Shown here piece by piece: positions 53,006-61,329 of a stretch of 64,000 nucleotides of DNA. Source of the DNA: Ferrovibrio sp046297595 (GTDB taxonomy: Bacteria > Pseudomonadota > Alphaproteobacteria > Ferrovibrionales > Ferrovibrionaceae); NCBI RefSeq assembly GCF_046297595.1, contig NZ_JBKBHT010000005.1, positions 1-64,000 of the forward strand, written 5' to 3'. Below the pieces are notes generated by a model. That model had not been told where the DNA came from. It made no database searches and worked only from the letters and a program-made list of their open reading frames with translations. The position numbers were made by a program, and so were the translations under genes. Each line of letters begins with the position of its first letter. The stretch's first letter is position 1.

Positions 53006-53937
53006 TGCTGCCCACCGCACGCGTCATCGAATTCTGGCGCAGCGCTGCTGACAGCGACATCTACTGGAGTTTCAAGCGCTCCAAGCTGATCATGCTGTCG
53101 GCGCTTATTGTGGTCGTCTTCTTCATCGGTGCCTTCGGGGCCGGTTTCCTGGCGCCGCATAACCCCTTCGACCTGGCGTCGCTGGAGCTCTCTGATGCCT
53201 TCAAGCCGCCATTCTGGGAAGAGGGCGGCGATCCGAAATTTATCCTCGGTACCGACGATCAGGGCCGCGACCTGCTGTCCACCATTATGTACGGATCACG
53301 CATCTCGCTGGTGGTCGGCTTCCTGTCGGTCATCTTCGCCATGGTGCTGGGCATCGGCCTCGGGCTGGTGGCCGGTTATATGGGCGGCGGCATCGATGCC
53401 TTCATCATGCGCGTCGCCGATGTTCAGCTCTCTTTCCCGGCCATCCTGATCGCCCTGCTGGTCGATGGCGTCACCCGCGGCATCCTGGGCGAAGCGCGGC
53501 ATTCCGACTTCGCCGAGGCCGTGCTGGTGGTCGCCATCGGTCTGAGTTACTGGGTGCAGTACGCCCGCACGGTGCGCGGCTCGGTGCTGGTGGAAAAGAA
53601 CAAGGAATACGTGCAGGCCGCCCGCGTGATCGGCCTGCCCGGGCCGCTGATCGCGATCCGCCATGTGCTGCCCAACGTGCTGGGTCCGGTGCTGGTGATC
53701 GCCACCATCAACCTGGCGCTGGCCATCATTACGGAAGCGACGCTCAGCTTCCTGGGCGTGGGCCTGCCGCCGACCGAACCGTCGCTCGGCACGCTGATCC
53801 GTATCGGCAACGATTTCCTGTTCTCCGGCGAATGGTGGATTACCATCTTCCCCGGCATCGCCCTGGCGGCCCTGGTGCTGGCAGTCAACCTGCTGGGTGA
53901 CTGGCTGCGCGATGCCCTGAATCCCAAGCTGCGGTGA
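53002..53937 (+). CDS. dppC: Peptide ABC transporter permease (DppC type)
   Basis: A 311-residue inner-membrane permease. The family hallmarks are a first helix at about residues 30-55, FILGTDDQGRDLLSTIMYGSRISL (read in parts), and the EAA loop NKEYVQAARVIGLPGPLIAIRHVLPN. The gene overlaps dppB by 4 bases (ATGATG at the junction), indicating tight translational coupling. The dppD start is 11 bases past its stop. Confidence 0.93.
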   Translation: MMLPTARVIEFWRSAADSDIYWSFKRSKLIMLSALIVVVFFIGAFGAGFLAPHNPFDLASLELSDAFKPPFWEEGGDPKFILGTDDQGRDLLSTIMYGSRISLVVGFLSVIFAMVLGIGLGLVAGYMGGGIDAFIMRVADVQLSFPAILIALLVDGVTRGILGEARHSDFAEAVLVVAIGLSYWVQYARTVRGSVLVEKNKEYVQAARVIGLPGPLIAIRHVLPNVLGPVLVIATINLALAIITEATLSFLGVGLPPTEPSLGTLIRIGNDFLFSGEWWITIFPGIALAALVLAVNLLGDWLRDALNPKLR

Positions 53938-53947
53938 GGACCGCGCC

Positions 53948-54928
53948 ATGACCAGCTCCAAGCTTCTTGAAGTCCGTAACCTCCGCGTCGAGTTCCCCAC
54001 CCGGCGCGGTACACTTGTCGCCGTCGACGACGTCTCGCTCGACATCGCCGCCGGCGAAGTGCTGGGTGTGGTGGGCGAGTCCGGCGCCGGCAAGTCGATG
54101 ACCGGCGCGGCCATTATCGGCCTGCTGGAACCGCCCGGCCGCATCGCCGCCGGCGAAATCCGCCTGGAAGGGCGGCGCATCGACAACCTGCCGTATTCGG
54201 AGATGCGCAAGATCCGCGGCCGGCAGATCGGCGCCATCTTCCAGGACCCGCTCACCAGCCTGAATCCGCTTTACAAGGTGGGCGACCAACTGGTCGAGAC
54301 GATCCTCACCCATCTGCCGCTCAGCCAGGCCCAGGCGCGGGACCGCGCGGTGAAGCTGCTGGAGGATGTCGGCATTCCCTCGGCTGCCGAGCGCATCACG
54401 CATTATCCGCACCAGTTCTCGGGCGGCATGCGCCAGCGTGTGGTGATCGCGCTGGCCCTGGCCGCCGAACCGAAGCTGATCATCGCCGACGAGCCGACCA
54501 CAGCGCTGGACGTCTCGATCCAGGCGCAGATCATCCAGCTGCTCAAGCGCCTGTGCCGCGAGCATGGCACCGCCGTGATGCTGGTGACGCATGACATGGG
54601 CGTGATCGCCGAAACCGCCGACCGCGTCGCCGTCATGTATGCCGGCCGCATCGCCGAGATCGGTCCGGTGCAGGACGTGATCCAGCGGCCGCATCATCCC
54701 TATACCGTGGGCCTGATGGGCGCGATCCCCGCCATGGGACACAAGGTCGAGCGCCTGACCCAGATCGATGGTTCGATGCCGCGCCTCAATGCCATCCCGA
54801 AGGGCTGCGCTTTCAACCCGCGCTGCCCCAAGGCCTTCGACAAATGCTACATCGATCGCCCCGAGCCGATGCCCGCCGGCAACAGCCAGGCGGCCTGCTG
54901 GCTGGTGAAGGAGCCGGTCCATGTCTGA
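53948..54928 (+). CDS. dppD: Peptide ABC transporter ATP-binding protein (DppD type)
   Basis: A 326-residue ATPase. Walker A is GESGAGKSM (about residue 42), the signature is FSGGMRQRVVIALAL, Walker B is LIIADEPTTALDVS, and the oligopeptide C-terminal extension contains the Cys-rich FNPRCPKAFDKC motif, a likely iron-sulfur or metal site in this family. It overlaps dppF by 8 bases. With dppF it makes the heterodimeric motor. Confidence 0.94.
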   Translation: MTSSKLLEVRNLRVEFPTRRGTLVAVDDVSLDIAAGEVLGVVGESGAGKSMTGAAIIGLLEPPGRIAAGEIRLEGRRIDNLPYSEMRKIRGRQIGAIFQDPLTSLNPLYKVGDQLVETILTHLPLSQAQARDRAVKLLEDVGIPSAAERITHYPHQFSGGMRQRVVIALALAAEPKLIIADEPTTALDVSIQAQIIQLLKRLCREHGTAVMLVTHDMGVIAETADRVAVMYAGRIAEIGPVQDVIQRPHHPYTVGLMGAIPAMGHKVERLTQIDGSMPRLNAIPKGCAFNPRCPKAFDKCYIDRPEPMPAGNSQAACWLVKEPVHV

Positions 54929-55955
54929 GAAGAAGACCATGCCGATGCTGTCGGCGAAGAATCTGCGCAAGATATTCGATGTCTCTGCGCCCTGGCTCAA
55001 CCGCCTGCTGGAAGGCAAGGGCAAGAGCCTGGTGCGCGCCGTCGATGGCGTCAGCTTCGATATCAACAAGGGCGAGACGTTCAGCCTGGTGGGCGAGTCC
55101 GGCTGCGGCAAATCCACGGTGGCGCGCCTGATCGTCGGTCTGTACGAAGCCAATGGCGGTTCGATCAATTTCGAAGGTGTCGAACTGGCCACGGCGGCGG
55201 ATCGTGCGCGCCATCCCGATATCCAGGGCCGCATGCAGATGATCTTCCAGGATCCTTATGCATCGCTGAACCCGCGCTGGCGCGTGGGCGACATCATTGC
55301 CGAGCCCATCCGCTTCCGCGGCCTGCTCAAGGACAAGGCCAGCGTGGACAAGCGCGTGGGTGAATTGCTCAGCCAGGTCGGCCTGTCGCCGGTCGATGCC
55401 CGCAAGTATCCGCATGAATTCTCCGGCGGCCAGCGACAGCGCATCTCGATTGCGCGCGCCCTGGCCGGCGAGCCGGAATTCCTGGTCTGCGACGAGCCGA
55501 CCTCGGCACTCGACGTTTCGGTACAGGCCCAGATCCTGAACCTGATGAAGGATCTGCAACGCAAGTTGGGTCTGACCTACCTGTTCATCAGCCACAACCT
55601 GGCCGTTGTGTATCACGTCTCCGACAAGGTCGGTGTGATGTATCTTGGCCGTCTGGTCGAATGGGCCGACACGCAGACGCTGTTCAGCCGGCCGCAGCAT
55701 CCCTATACCCGCATGCTGCTGGATGCCATTCCAGATCTCGACATGACCGGTCGTGCCCGCACGCCGGTGGCGGGCGAGGTGCCCAGCCCGCTCAATCCGC
55801 CGCCGGGTTGCAGTTTCCACCCGCGCTGCCCGCTGGCCAATGAGCGCTGCAAGCGCGAAGTCCCGCAGAGCATAACAGTCGAGGGCGGCGCTGTTGCCTG
55901 TCATGCGGTGGAAGAGGGGCGTCTGCCGCCCTGGAAGGCCCAGGCCGCGGCCTGA
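54921..55955 (+). CDS. dppF: Peptide ABC transporter ATP-binding protein (DppF type)
   Basis: A 344-residue ATPase, the second motor subunit. Walker A is GESGCGKST, the signature FSGGQRQRISIARAL, Walker B FLVCDEPTSALDVS, and the oligopeptide C-terminal extension FHPRCPLANERCKRE is present. The long N-terminus before the Walker A (about 60 residues, LRKIFDVSAPWLNRLLEG, then KSLVRAVDGVSF) is typical of DppF/OppF. It ends the operon; no clear terminator follows in the 192 bases before the first stress protein gene. Confidence 0.94.
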   Translation: MSEKKTMPMLSAKNLRKIFDVSAPWLNRLLEGKGKSLVRAVDGVSFDINKGETFSLVGESGCGKSTVARLIVGLYEANGGSINFEGVELATAADRARHPDIQGRMQMIFQDPYASLNPRWRVGDIIAEPIRFRGLLKDKASVDKRVGELLSQVGLSPVDARKYPHEFSGGQRQRISIARALAGEPEFLVCDEPTSALDVSVQAQILNLMKDLQRKLGLTYLFISHNLAVVYHVSDKVGVMYLGRLVEWADTQTLFSRPQHPYTRMLLDAIPDLDMTGRARTPVAGEVPSPLNPPPGCSFHPRCPLANERCKREVPQSITVEGGAVACHAVEEGRLPPWKAQAAA

Positions 55956-56147
55956 TCTGCCCCATTTACCGATAGCCCGGATGCGCCCGCGCTTGTAACG
56001 ACGCGGTCGCATGCCTACACTTGTTATGTGGACCGTGAGTATCGATCCGCAGTGATGTCGTCAGCGGCGCAAGCCGCCACCACCTTCCGATAACAGGCCC
56101 GCCGCCGGGGGACACAGCGGCAGGGCCCAGAACAAGGAGGCCGGGCG
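55956..56147. other. Gap between dppF and the stress-protein cluster
   Basis: 192 bases without a gene or a clear terminator. CAAGGAGGCCGGGCG just before 56148 is a strong ribosome-binding site for the first universal stress protein. The promoter cannot be placed. Confidence 0.4.
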
Positions 56148-56984
56148 ATGAGTTACCGCGATATCGTCGTTCATCTTACGTTGGACCCGCGCAATGCTGC
56201 GCGCATCCAGCTTGCCATCGGCATGGCGCGCCGCTTCGGTGCCCGGGTCAGCGGGCTTTACACCGTGCCTCCGCCCAACGTGCCTTATTACATGGGCGAG
56301 TACATCCCCACCGAACTGATCCAGAAGCAGATGGACGAGGCGCAGAAAGCCTCCGTCTCGGCCCATACCGAATTCATGTCGACCTGCGCGAGTGCCGGTA
56401 TCGAGCATCGCTGGCTCAGCAGCGAACTAGCACCGGTGGAGGCCCTGCGGCTCACCGTGCGCGCCAGCGACATCGCCATCGTCGGTCAGCCCGATCCGAG
56501 TCCGGCCGATCCCTCCTCGATACCGTATGGCACCGACGTACTGCCGCATGAATTGGCCCTGCAGGCCGGGCGGCCGGTCCTGGCGGTGCCGCATGGCGGC
56601 CCGGTAGCCGAGATCGGCCGCCGCATCCTGGTGGCATGGAACGGCAAGCGTGAGGCCACGCGGGCGCTGCATGATGCCATGCCGCTACTGCGCAGCGCCG
56701 AAACCGTGCATCTCATCACGGTCGGCCCCGAGCGCAAGGGGCGCACCCTGCTGGCCGAGATCACCGAGCATCTGCAGCGTCACGGCCTGCGCCTGGAAAC
56801 CGCAATTGTCGATCCCGCCGGCCAGAAGGTCGGCACGGCCCTGATGGCCGAGGCGCAGGCCCGCCAGGCCGACCTGGTGGTGATGGGCGCCTTTGGTCAT
56901 TCGCGCCTGCGCGAGATGGTTTTCGGCGGTGTGACGGAAACCATCCTGTCCGGTATGTCGTTGCCCGTATTGCTCAGCAACTGA
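56148..56984 (+). CDS. Universal stress protein, two-domain, copy 1
   Basis: A 278-residue protein of two tandem Usp domains (about 1-145 and 150-278). The N-terminal domain starts DIVVHLTLDPRN. The C-terminal domain ends VMGAFGHSRLREMVFGGVTETIL, the Usp nucleotide motif G-x2-G-x9-G, here with Gly instead of Ser/Thr at the last site, so ATP binding is uncertain. It is the first of three tandem paralogues (56148-58781) on one strand. The family responds to starvation, oxidative stress and low oxygen; the role here is unknown. Confidence 0.88.
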   Translation: MSYRDIVVHLTLDPRNAARIQLAIGMARRFGARVSGLYTVPPPNVPYYMGEYIPTELIQKQMDEAQKASVSAHTEFMSTCASAGIEHRWLSSELAPVEALRLTVRASDIAIVGQPDPSPADPSSIPYGTDVLPHELALQAGRPVLAVPHGGPVAEIGRRILVAWNGKREATRALHDAMPLLRSAETVHLITVGPERKGRTLLAEITEHLQRHGLRLETAIVDPAGQKVGTALMAEAQARQADLVVMGAFGHSRLREMVFGGVTETILSGMSLPVLLSN

Positions 56985-57104
56985 GACCCACCGTCAACGG
57001 ATAATCCGGTTGATGCAGGTCAATGCCTCGCACGCATTGCGGGTTAGGCTGCTGGCATGACCGGGGCGAAACCCGGCGCATGATGACAACCGGAAGAGGG
57101 CACC

Positions 57105-57941
57105 ATGGCCATTCGCGACATTCTCGTTCATCTTTCTGAAGACCCGCGCAATGGCGCCAAGATCGATGTGGCCCTGCAGGTTGCCCAGCGCGACGGCGCG
57201 CATGTCACGGCGCTTTACACGCTGCCGCCGCCGCAGCACCTCTTTTATATGGGCGAGTACGTTCCGCCTGAATTCTATCAGCGCCAGATCGACGAGGCCC
57301 GCGCCGCCGCCAAGAAGGCGAAGGCTGAATTCGAGGCGGCCGCCGCCAAGCAGGGTGTTGGCGCGGAGTGGGTGGAAAGCGAACGCCTGCCGGTGGATGC
57401 GATCGAGACCTATGGCCGCGCCTTCGATCTGCTGGTGCTCGGCCAGCCCGACCCGGATCCGGAAAACCCGGTGCTTGTGCCTTCGGGCATGGATGTGCTG
57501 CCGCATGACATCTCGCTGCGCGCCGGTCGCCCGATCCTTGCGGTGCCGTATGCGGGCAGTTATCCCAGGATCGGCCGCCGCGTGATGGTCGCCTGGAATG
57601 GCAGCCGCGAAGCAACTCGCGCCGTGCACGATGCCCTGCCGTTCTTGACCAAGGCCGAGCATGTCACTGTTTATGGCATCAATGCCGACCGCAGCCGCGG
57701 CACGCCCGGTGCCGAACTCGCCCGCCATCTCGCCCGCCATGGCGTGAAGGTGGATGTCGCCAACACGGTGGTCGAGGATATGGAAGCGGGCGAAGCGCTG
57801 CTGTCGGCCTTGACCGATCGCAGCATCGACCTGCTGGTGATGGGCGCTTATGGTCATTCCCGTCTGCGCGAGGTGGTGTTCGGCGGTGTCACCGAAACCA
57901 TCCTGTCGTCGATGACGGTTCCGGTCCTGCTCAGCAACTGA
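57105..57941 (+). CDS. Universal stress protein, two-domain, copy 2
   Basis: A 278-residue paralogue of the first copy. Shared blocks include DILVHLSEDPRNGAKIDVALQVAQ, MGEYVPPEFYQRQIDEARAAAKKA and DLLVLGQPDPDP in the N-terminal domain, and VMGAYGHSRLREVVFGGVTETIL in the C-terminal one. A good GGAAGAGGGCACC precedes the ATG. The 120 bases upstream are without structure. It follows copy 1 and leads copy 3 by 6 bases, so copies 2 and 3 are co-transcribed. Confidence 0.88.
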   Translation: MAIRDILVHLSEDPRNGAKIDVALQVAQRDGAHVTALYTLPPPQHLFYMGEYVPPEFYQRQIDEARAAAKKAKAEFEAAAAKQGVGAEWVESERLPVDAIETYGRAFDLLVLGQPDPDPENPVLVPSGMDVLPHDISLRAGRPILAVPYAGSYPRIGRRVMVAWNGSREATRAVHDALPFLTKAEHVTVYGINADRSRGTPGAELARHLARHGVKVDVANTVVEDMEAGEALLSALTDRSIDLLVMGAYGHSRLREVVFGGVTETILSSMTVPVLLSN

Positions 57942-57947
57942 TCACCC

Positions 57948-58781
57948 ATGTCGGCTACCGCCTATCGCGATATCGCCATCCATATCGGCATGAATGCCGG
58001 TGGCGAACTGCCGGCGCAACTGGCCTATGCGGCTGCAATGGCCGCCGGCTGCGGCGCGCATCTGACCGGCTTGTTCAACCGGCCGCCGCTGCCGCTGGTG
58101 CGGCATTACGTCCCGCCTGAGGTGATCGAGCGTCACAAGGCCGAATGCGACGCCGCGGCGCTGAAGGCCCGGCAGCAGCTTGAAGCGGCGGCGCGAGCCC
58201 AGGGCGTGGGTGCCGACTGGTGCGACATGCCGGGGTCGGCGCTGGAGATGGTGTCGACCCAGGCGCGCGCCAGCGACCTGCTGCTGCTCTCCGGCGTGAT
58301 GCCCGGCCAGAAGGCTGCCCGTGAATACGACCGCGAGACCCTGGCCGATGAAGTCGTGCTCGCCCTGGGCCGGCCGGTGCTTCTGTTGCCCGGCAATCCG
58401 AAGCCCGGCTTGCCGGCGGCGATCCTGATCGGCTGGAATGGCAGCCGCGAGGCTAGCCGCGCGGTGCATGATGCCATGCCCCTGCTGCAGCAGGCGGCGA
58501 AAGTCACCATCCTGTGCCTCGATCCCGGGCGCAAGCAGGGCCTGCCGGGCGCGGAACTGGCACGTCATCTGGCGCGGCAGGGCGTGACGACGGATCTTCT
58601 GATCCGTGATGGCCACGACCGCGACGCAGGAAAAATGCTGCAGCAGACCGCTTGGGACACCAAGGCCGACATGATCGTCATGGGCGCCTATGGCCATGGC
58701 AGGCTGCGCGAGACGATACTGGGTGGCGCCACCGCACATATGCTGGCCAAGGCCGACCTGCCGGTTTTCTTCAGCCACTAG
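57948..58781 (+). CDS. Universal stress protein, two-domain, copy 3
   Basis: A 277-residue paralogue, more diverged than copies 1 and 2: the N-terminal domain reads DIAIHIGMNAGGELPAQ and the C-terminal one VMGAYGHGRLRETILGGATAHMLA. The YGHGRLRE motif keeps the Gly spacing of the nucleotide loop. It starts 6 bases after copy 2. Tandem two-domain Usp genes may form hetero-oligomers; that is inference. A hydrolase gene follows after 60 bases. Confidence 0.88.
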   Translation: MSATAYRDIAIHIGMNAGGELPAQLAYAAAMAAGCGAHLTGLFNRPPLPLVRHYVPPEVIERHKAECDAAALKARQQLEAAARAQGVGADWCDMPGSALEMVSTQARASDLLLLSGVMPGQKAAREYDRETLADEVVLALGRPVLLLPGNPKPGLPAAILIGWNGSREASRAVHDAMPLLQQAAKVTILCLDPGRKQGLPGAELARHLARQGVTTDLLIRDGHDRDAGKMLQQTAWDTKADMIVMGAYGHGRLRETILGGATAHMLAKADLPVFFSH

Positions 58782-58841
58782 CGGGAAGCGGCGGCTGGGC
58801 ATTTGCCGTCGGGACGACAGCGCCCTACATTGGGCGGACCG

Positions 58842-59396
58842 ATGGATTCCGCCATGTTGCTTGCCGCGTCTGAAACCCAGCTCCTCGTGATCGACATCCA
58901 GGCCCGGCTGCTGCCGGTGATGCGGGATGGTGCGCGCGTGGTGCGCCAGGCCGGCATCCTGCTCCAGGCGGCGCGGCGGCTCGCCATTCCGGCCCTGATC
59001 ACCGAGCAGTATCCCCAGGGGTTGGGGCCGACCGTGCCTGAAGTGATGGCCGAGGCCGGCGATGCGCCGGTGATGGCCAAGATGCATTTCTCGGCCGCCA
59101 GCGATCCCGCCATCCGCGGCCGCATCGAAGCGGCCGGCCGGTCGCAGGTCGTGATCGCCGGCATCGAGGCGCATGTCTGCGTATTGCAGACGGCACTCAC
59201 GTTAAGGGAAGCGGGTCACAGGGTCGCCGTCGTGGTCGATGCCGTGTCGTCGCGTCATGCCGATAGCGTCTCGGTGGCCTTGCAGCGCCTGCAGGCAGCG
59301 GGCGTGGACCTCGTCACCACCGAGATGTGCCTATTCGAATGGCTGGGCAGCGCGACCCATCCCGATTTCAAGAGCCTGTCCAGCCTGATCAAGTAA
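58842..59396 (+). CDS. Isochorismatase-family cysteine hydrolase
   Basis: A 184-residue hydrolase. The family catalytic triad is visible: Asp in LLVIDIQARLLP, Lys in MAKMHFSA, and Cys in AGIEAHVCVLQTA. Many bacterial members are nicotinamidase- or ureidoacrylate-like, or of unknown substrate; the short length and VIAGIEAHVCV form match YcaC/hydrolase-type proteins. The ATG at 58842 is preferred; a TTG at 58803 is poor. The alpha/beta hydrolase gene follows 22 bases on. Confidence 0.88.
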   Translation: MDSAMLLAASETQLLVIDIQARLLPVMRDGARVVRQAGILLQAARRLAIPALITEQYPQGLGPTVPEVMAEAGDAPVMAKMHFSAASDPAIRGRIEAAGRSQVVIAGIEAHVCVLQTALTLREAGHRVAVVVDAVSSRHADSVSVALQRLQAAGVDLVTTEMCLFEWLGSATHPDFKSLSSLIK

Positions 59397-59418
59397 TCCG
59401 ACAAGAAAGGATGCCGCC

Positions 59419-60117
59419 ATGCGCCAGCCGCTGGTGCTGATTCCCGGCCTGTTGCTCACCGATGATTTCTGGCGCGAACAGGTCGCTCGCCTGTCCGATG
59501 TCGCGCAGTGCATCGTGCCATCCTGCCACTACGACATGGACAATTTCAGCGACATGGCGCGTGCCATCCTGGCCGAGGCACCCGAGACCTTCGCCCTCTG
59601 CGGCCTCTCGATGGGTGGTTACGTCGCACAAGAGATCATGCGGCAGGCGCCGGGCCGCGTCACGCGCATCACGCTGATGGATACCTCGGCCCGCGCCGAC
59701 ACGCCGGAACAGACCGAGCGCCGCCGCGCCCTGATCAAGCTGGGCCAGATCGGCCGCTTCCGCGGGGTGACGCCGCAATTGCTGCCGGTACTGCTGCATC
59801 CCGACAACCTGTCGGACAAGGCGATGACCGACCGGTTGATGGCGATGGCCGAGCAGATCGGCCGCGATGGCTTCATCCGGCAGCAGACCGCCATCATCGC
59901 CCGGCCCGATGGCCGCGAGGACCTGAAGGCATACACATTGCCGGCGCTGGTACTATGCGGCCGGCAGGACGCACTCACGCCGCTGGAACTGCATGAGGAA
60001 ATGGCGGCGCTGATTCCCGGGGCGAAGCTGAAGGTGATTGAGCATTGCGGCCATCTGCCGCCGATGGAAAAGCCCGACGAGACGGCGGCGGCTTTGCGCG
60101 ACTGGCTGGCCGCCTGA
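59419..60117 (+). CDS. Alpha/beta hydrolase
   Basis: A 232-residue cytosolic hydrolase. The nucleophile elbow is GLSMGGY, the oxyanion strand is LIPGLLLTDDFW, and the late acid and His are in CGRQDALTP and HCGHLPPMEKPDE. It resembles 3-oxoadipate enol-lactonase-like and esterase-like enzymes. An AAGAAAGGATG site lies before the ATG. It converges with the GGDEF-fold gene (9-base gap). The substrate is unknown. Confidence 0.9.
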   Translation: MRQPLVLIPGLLLTDDFWREQVARLSDVAQCIVPSCHYDMDNFSDMARAILAEAPETFALCGLSMGGYVAQEIMRQAPGRVTRITLMDTSARADTPEQTERRRALIKLGQIGRFRGVTPQLLPVLLHPDNLSDKAMTDRLMAMAEQIGRDGFIRQQTAIIARPDGREDLKAYTLPALVLCGRQDALTPLELHEEMAALIPGAKLKVIEHCGHLPPMEKPDETAAALRDWLAA

Positions 60118-60126
60118 ACGGCGGCG

Positions 60127-61323
60127 TCAGATCGGATCGAGGCTGGCTTCGCTCAGCCGGGCGACCGACACCCGGTTGCGGCCTCCGGTCTTGGCCTGGT
60201 CGAGCGCCGTTTCGGCGCGCTGCATCAGGCTGTTCCAGTCATCGCCATGCAGGCCAAGCGTCGCAATGCCGAAACTGGCGGTGATCGGGGGCGCGGTGGT
60301 CTCAGCGCCGGGATGCATGGCAGCGATCTGCTGCCGCAGACGTTCGGCTAGCTGTTGCGCACCGGCCAGCCGCGTGCTGGGCAGCAGGATGCACAGGGTG
60401 GTGCCGTCGATGCGCGCCAGGTAATCCTCGCGGCGCATGTTGGTGTTGATGATGCCGGCGATCTGCTGCAGCACGGCATCGCCAAAGCCGTTGCCTTTCT
60501 GGCGGCTGAGGGCTTCGAAATGATCGATGTCGAGAGCGATCGCCGACAGCCCGTAGCCATGGCGGCGCGCCCGTGAAACTTCCTTGGTGCCGATCTCGTT
60601 GAGTAGCCCGCGATTGACCAGACCGGTGGCCTGGTCGGTGCGTACGGTGGTCTGCAGCCGCTGCAGCAGTCGCTGGCTCACCATCAGGGCGCAGGCGATG
60701 GTCGCGAGCAGGGCAGCCAGGGCCGGGATCAGGTACACCCCTTGGCCCAGAGGGCCGGCCCGCAGGCCATCCTGCTGCAGCTGGCCGGTCATCGCGCTGA
60801 ACAGACGCATGATGTACAACGCCGACAGCACGCCGAACAGCAGGCCGACAAAGGCCTGGGTCTGCATCAGCGCGGTTTCAACGCGATAGAACATGGTCCA
60901 GGCGATGGCAGCACAGATCGCGGCGATCACGACGGCCGCGATGGCGGAACGAACGACGACATCCGGGTTGGCGAAGACGAACCAGGAGAACAGCCCGAGG
61001 AATGTGGCCAGCAACAGGGCCGCGCTGCGCCAGGGCAGACGCTGTCCCTTGAACTGGCAGCTGCCGAACCAGAACAGGATATAGCCGATCACGAACAGCG
61101 TGTTGCCGGACAGAGCGACGATGGGCTCATAACCCGGCTTGCGCAGCACCAGGATGGCAAGGCCCACGCCGAAGGTGATGTTGGCCAATGCCCATGTCGA
61201 AGGTCCCGCCTCGCGCGGATGCACCACGCTGACGCCGACCATGATCACCGTGTTGATGACGGTTATGGCGATGGTCGCCAGGGCGATGATGGGCAGGTTC
61301 TCGACCCCAATCACCTCAGGCAT
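60127..61323 (-). CDS. Membrane GGDEF-fold protein with degenerate active-site motif
   Basis: A 398-residue protein. About six membrane helices fill residues 1-210 (LPIIALATIAITVINTVIMVG, then LYIMRLFSAM and others), with a GGDEF-fold domain at about 230-390. The characteristic DIDHFEALSRQKGNGFGD start is recognisable, but the signature reads DGTTL where GGDEF would be expected (in LARIDGTTLCILLPS). Without GGDEF it probably cannot make c-di-GMP; a receptor or regulatory role is more likely. It lies 6 bases downstream of parE on the same strand. Together with the gene at 10806 it is the second degenerate GGDEF in the window. Confidence 0.82.
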   Translation of the reverse strand: MPEVIGVENLPIIALATIAITVINTVIMVGVSVVHPREAGPSTWALANITFGVGLAILVLRKPGYEPIVALSGNTLFVIGYILFWFGSCQFKGQRLPWRSAALLLATFLGLFSWFVFANPDVVVRSAIAAVVIAAICAAIAWTMFYRVETALMQTQAFVGLLFGVLSALYIMRLFSAMTGQLQQDGLRAGPLGQGVYLIPALAALLATIACALMVSQRLLQRLQTTVRTDQATGLVNRGLLNEIGTKEVSRARRHGYGLSAIALDIDHFEALSRQKGNGFGDAVLQQIAGIINTNMRREDYLARIDGTTLCILLPSTRLAGAQQLAERLRQQIAAMHPGAETTAPPITASFGIATLGLHGDDWNSLMQRAETALDQAKTGGRNRVSVARLSEASLDPI

Positions 61324-61329
61324 ACTTGC

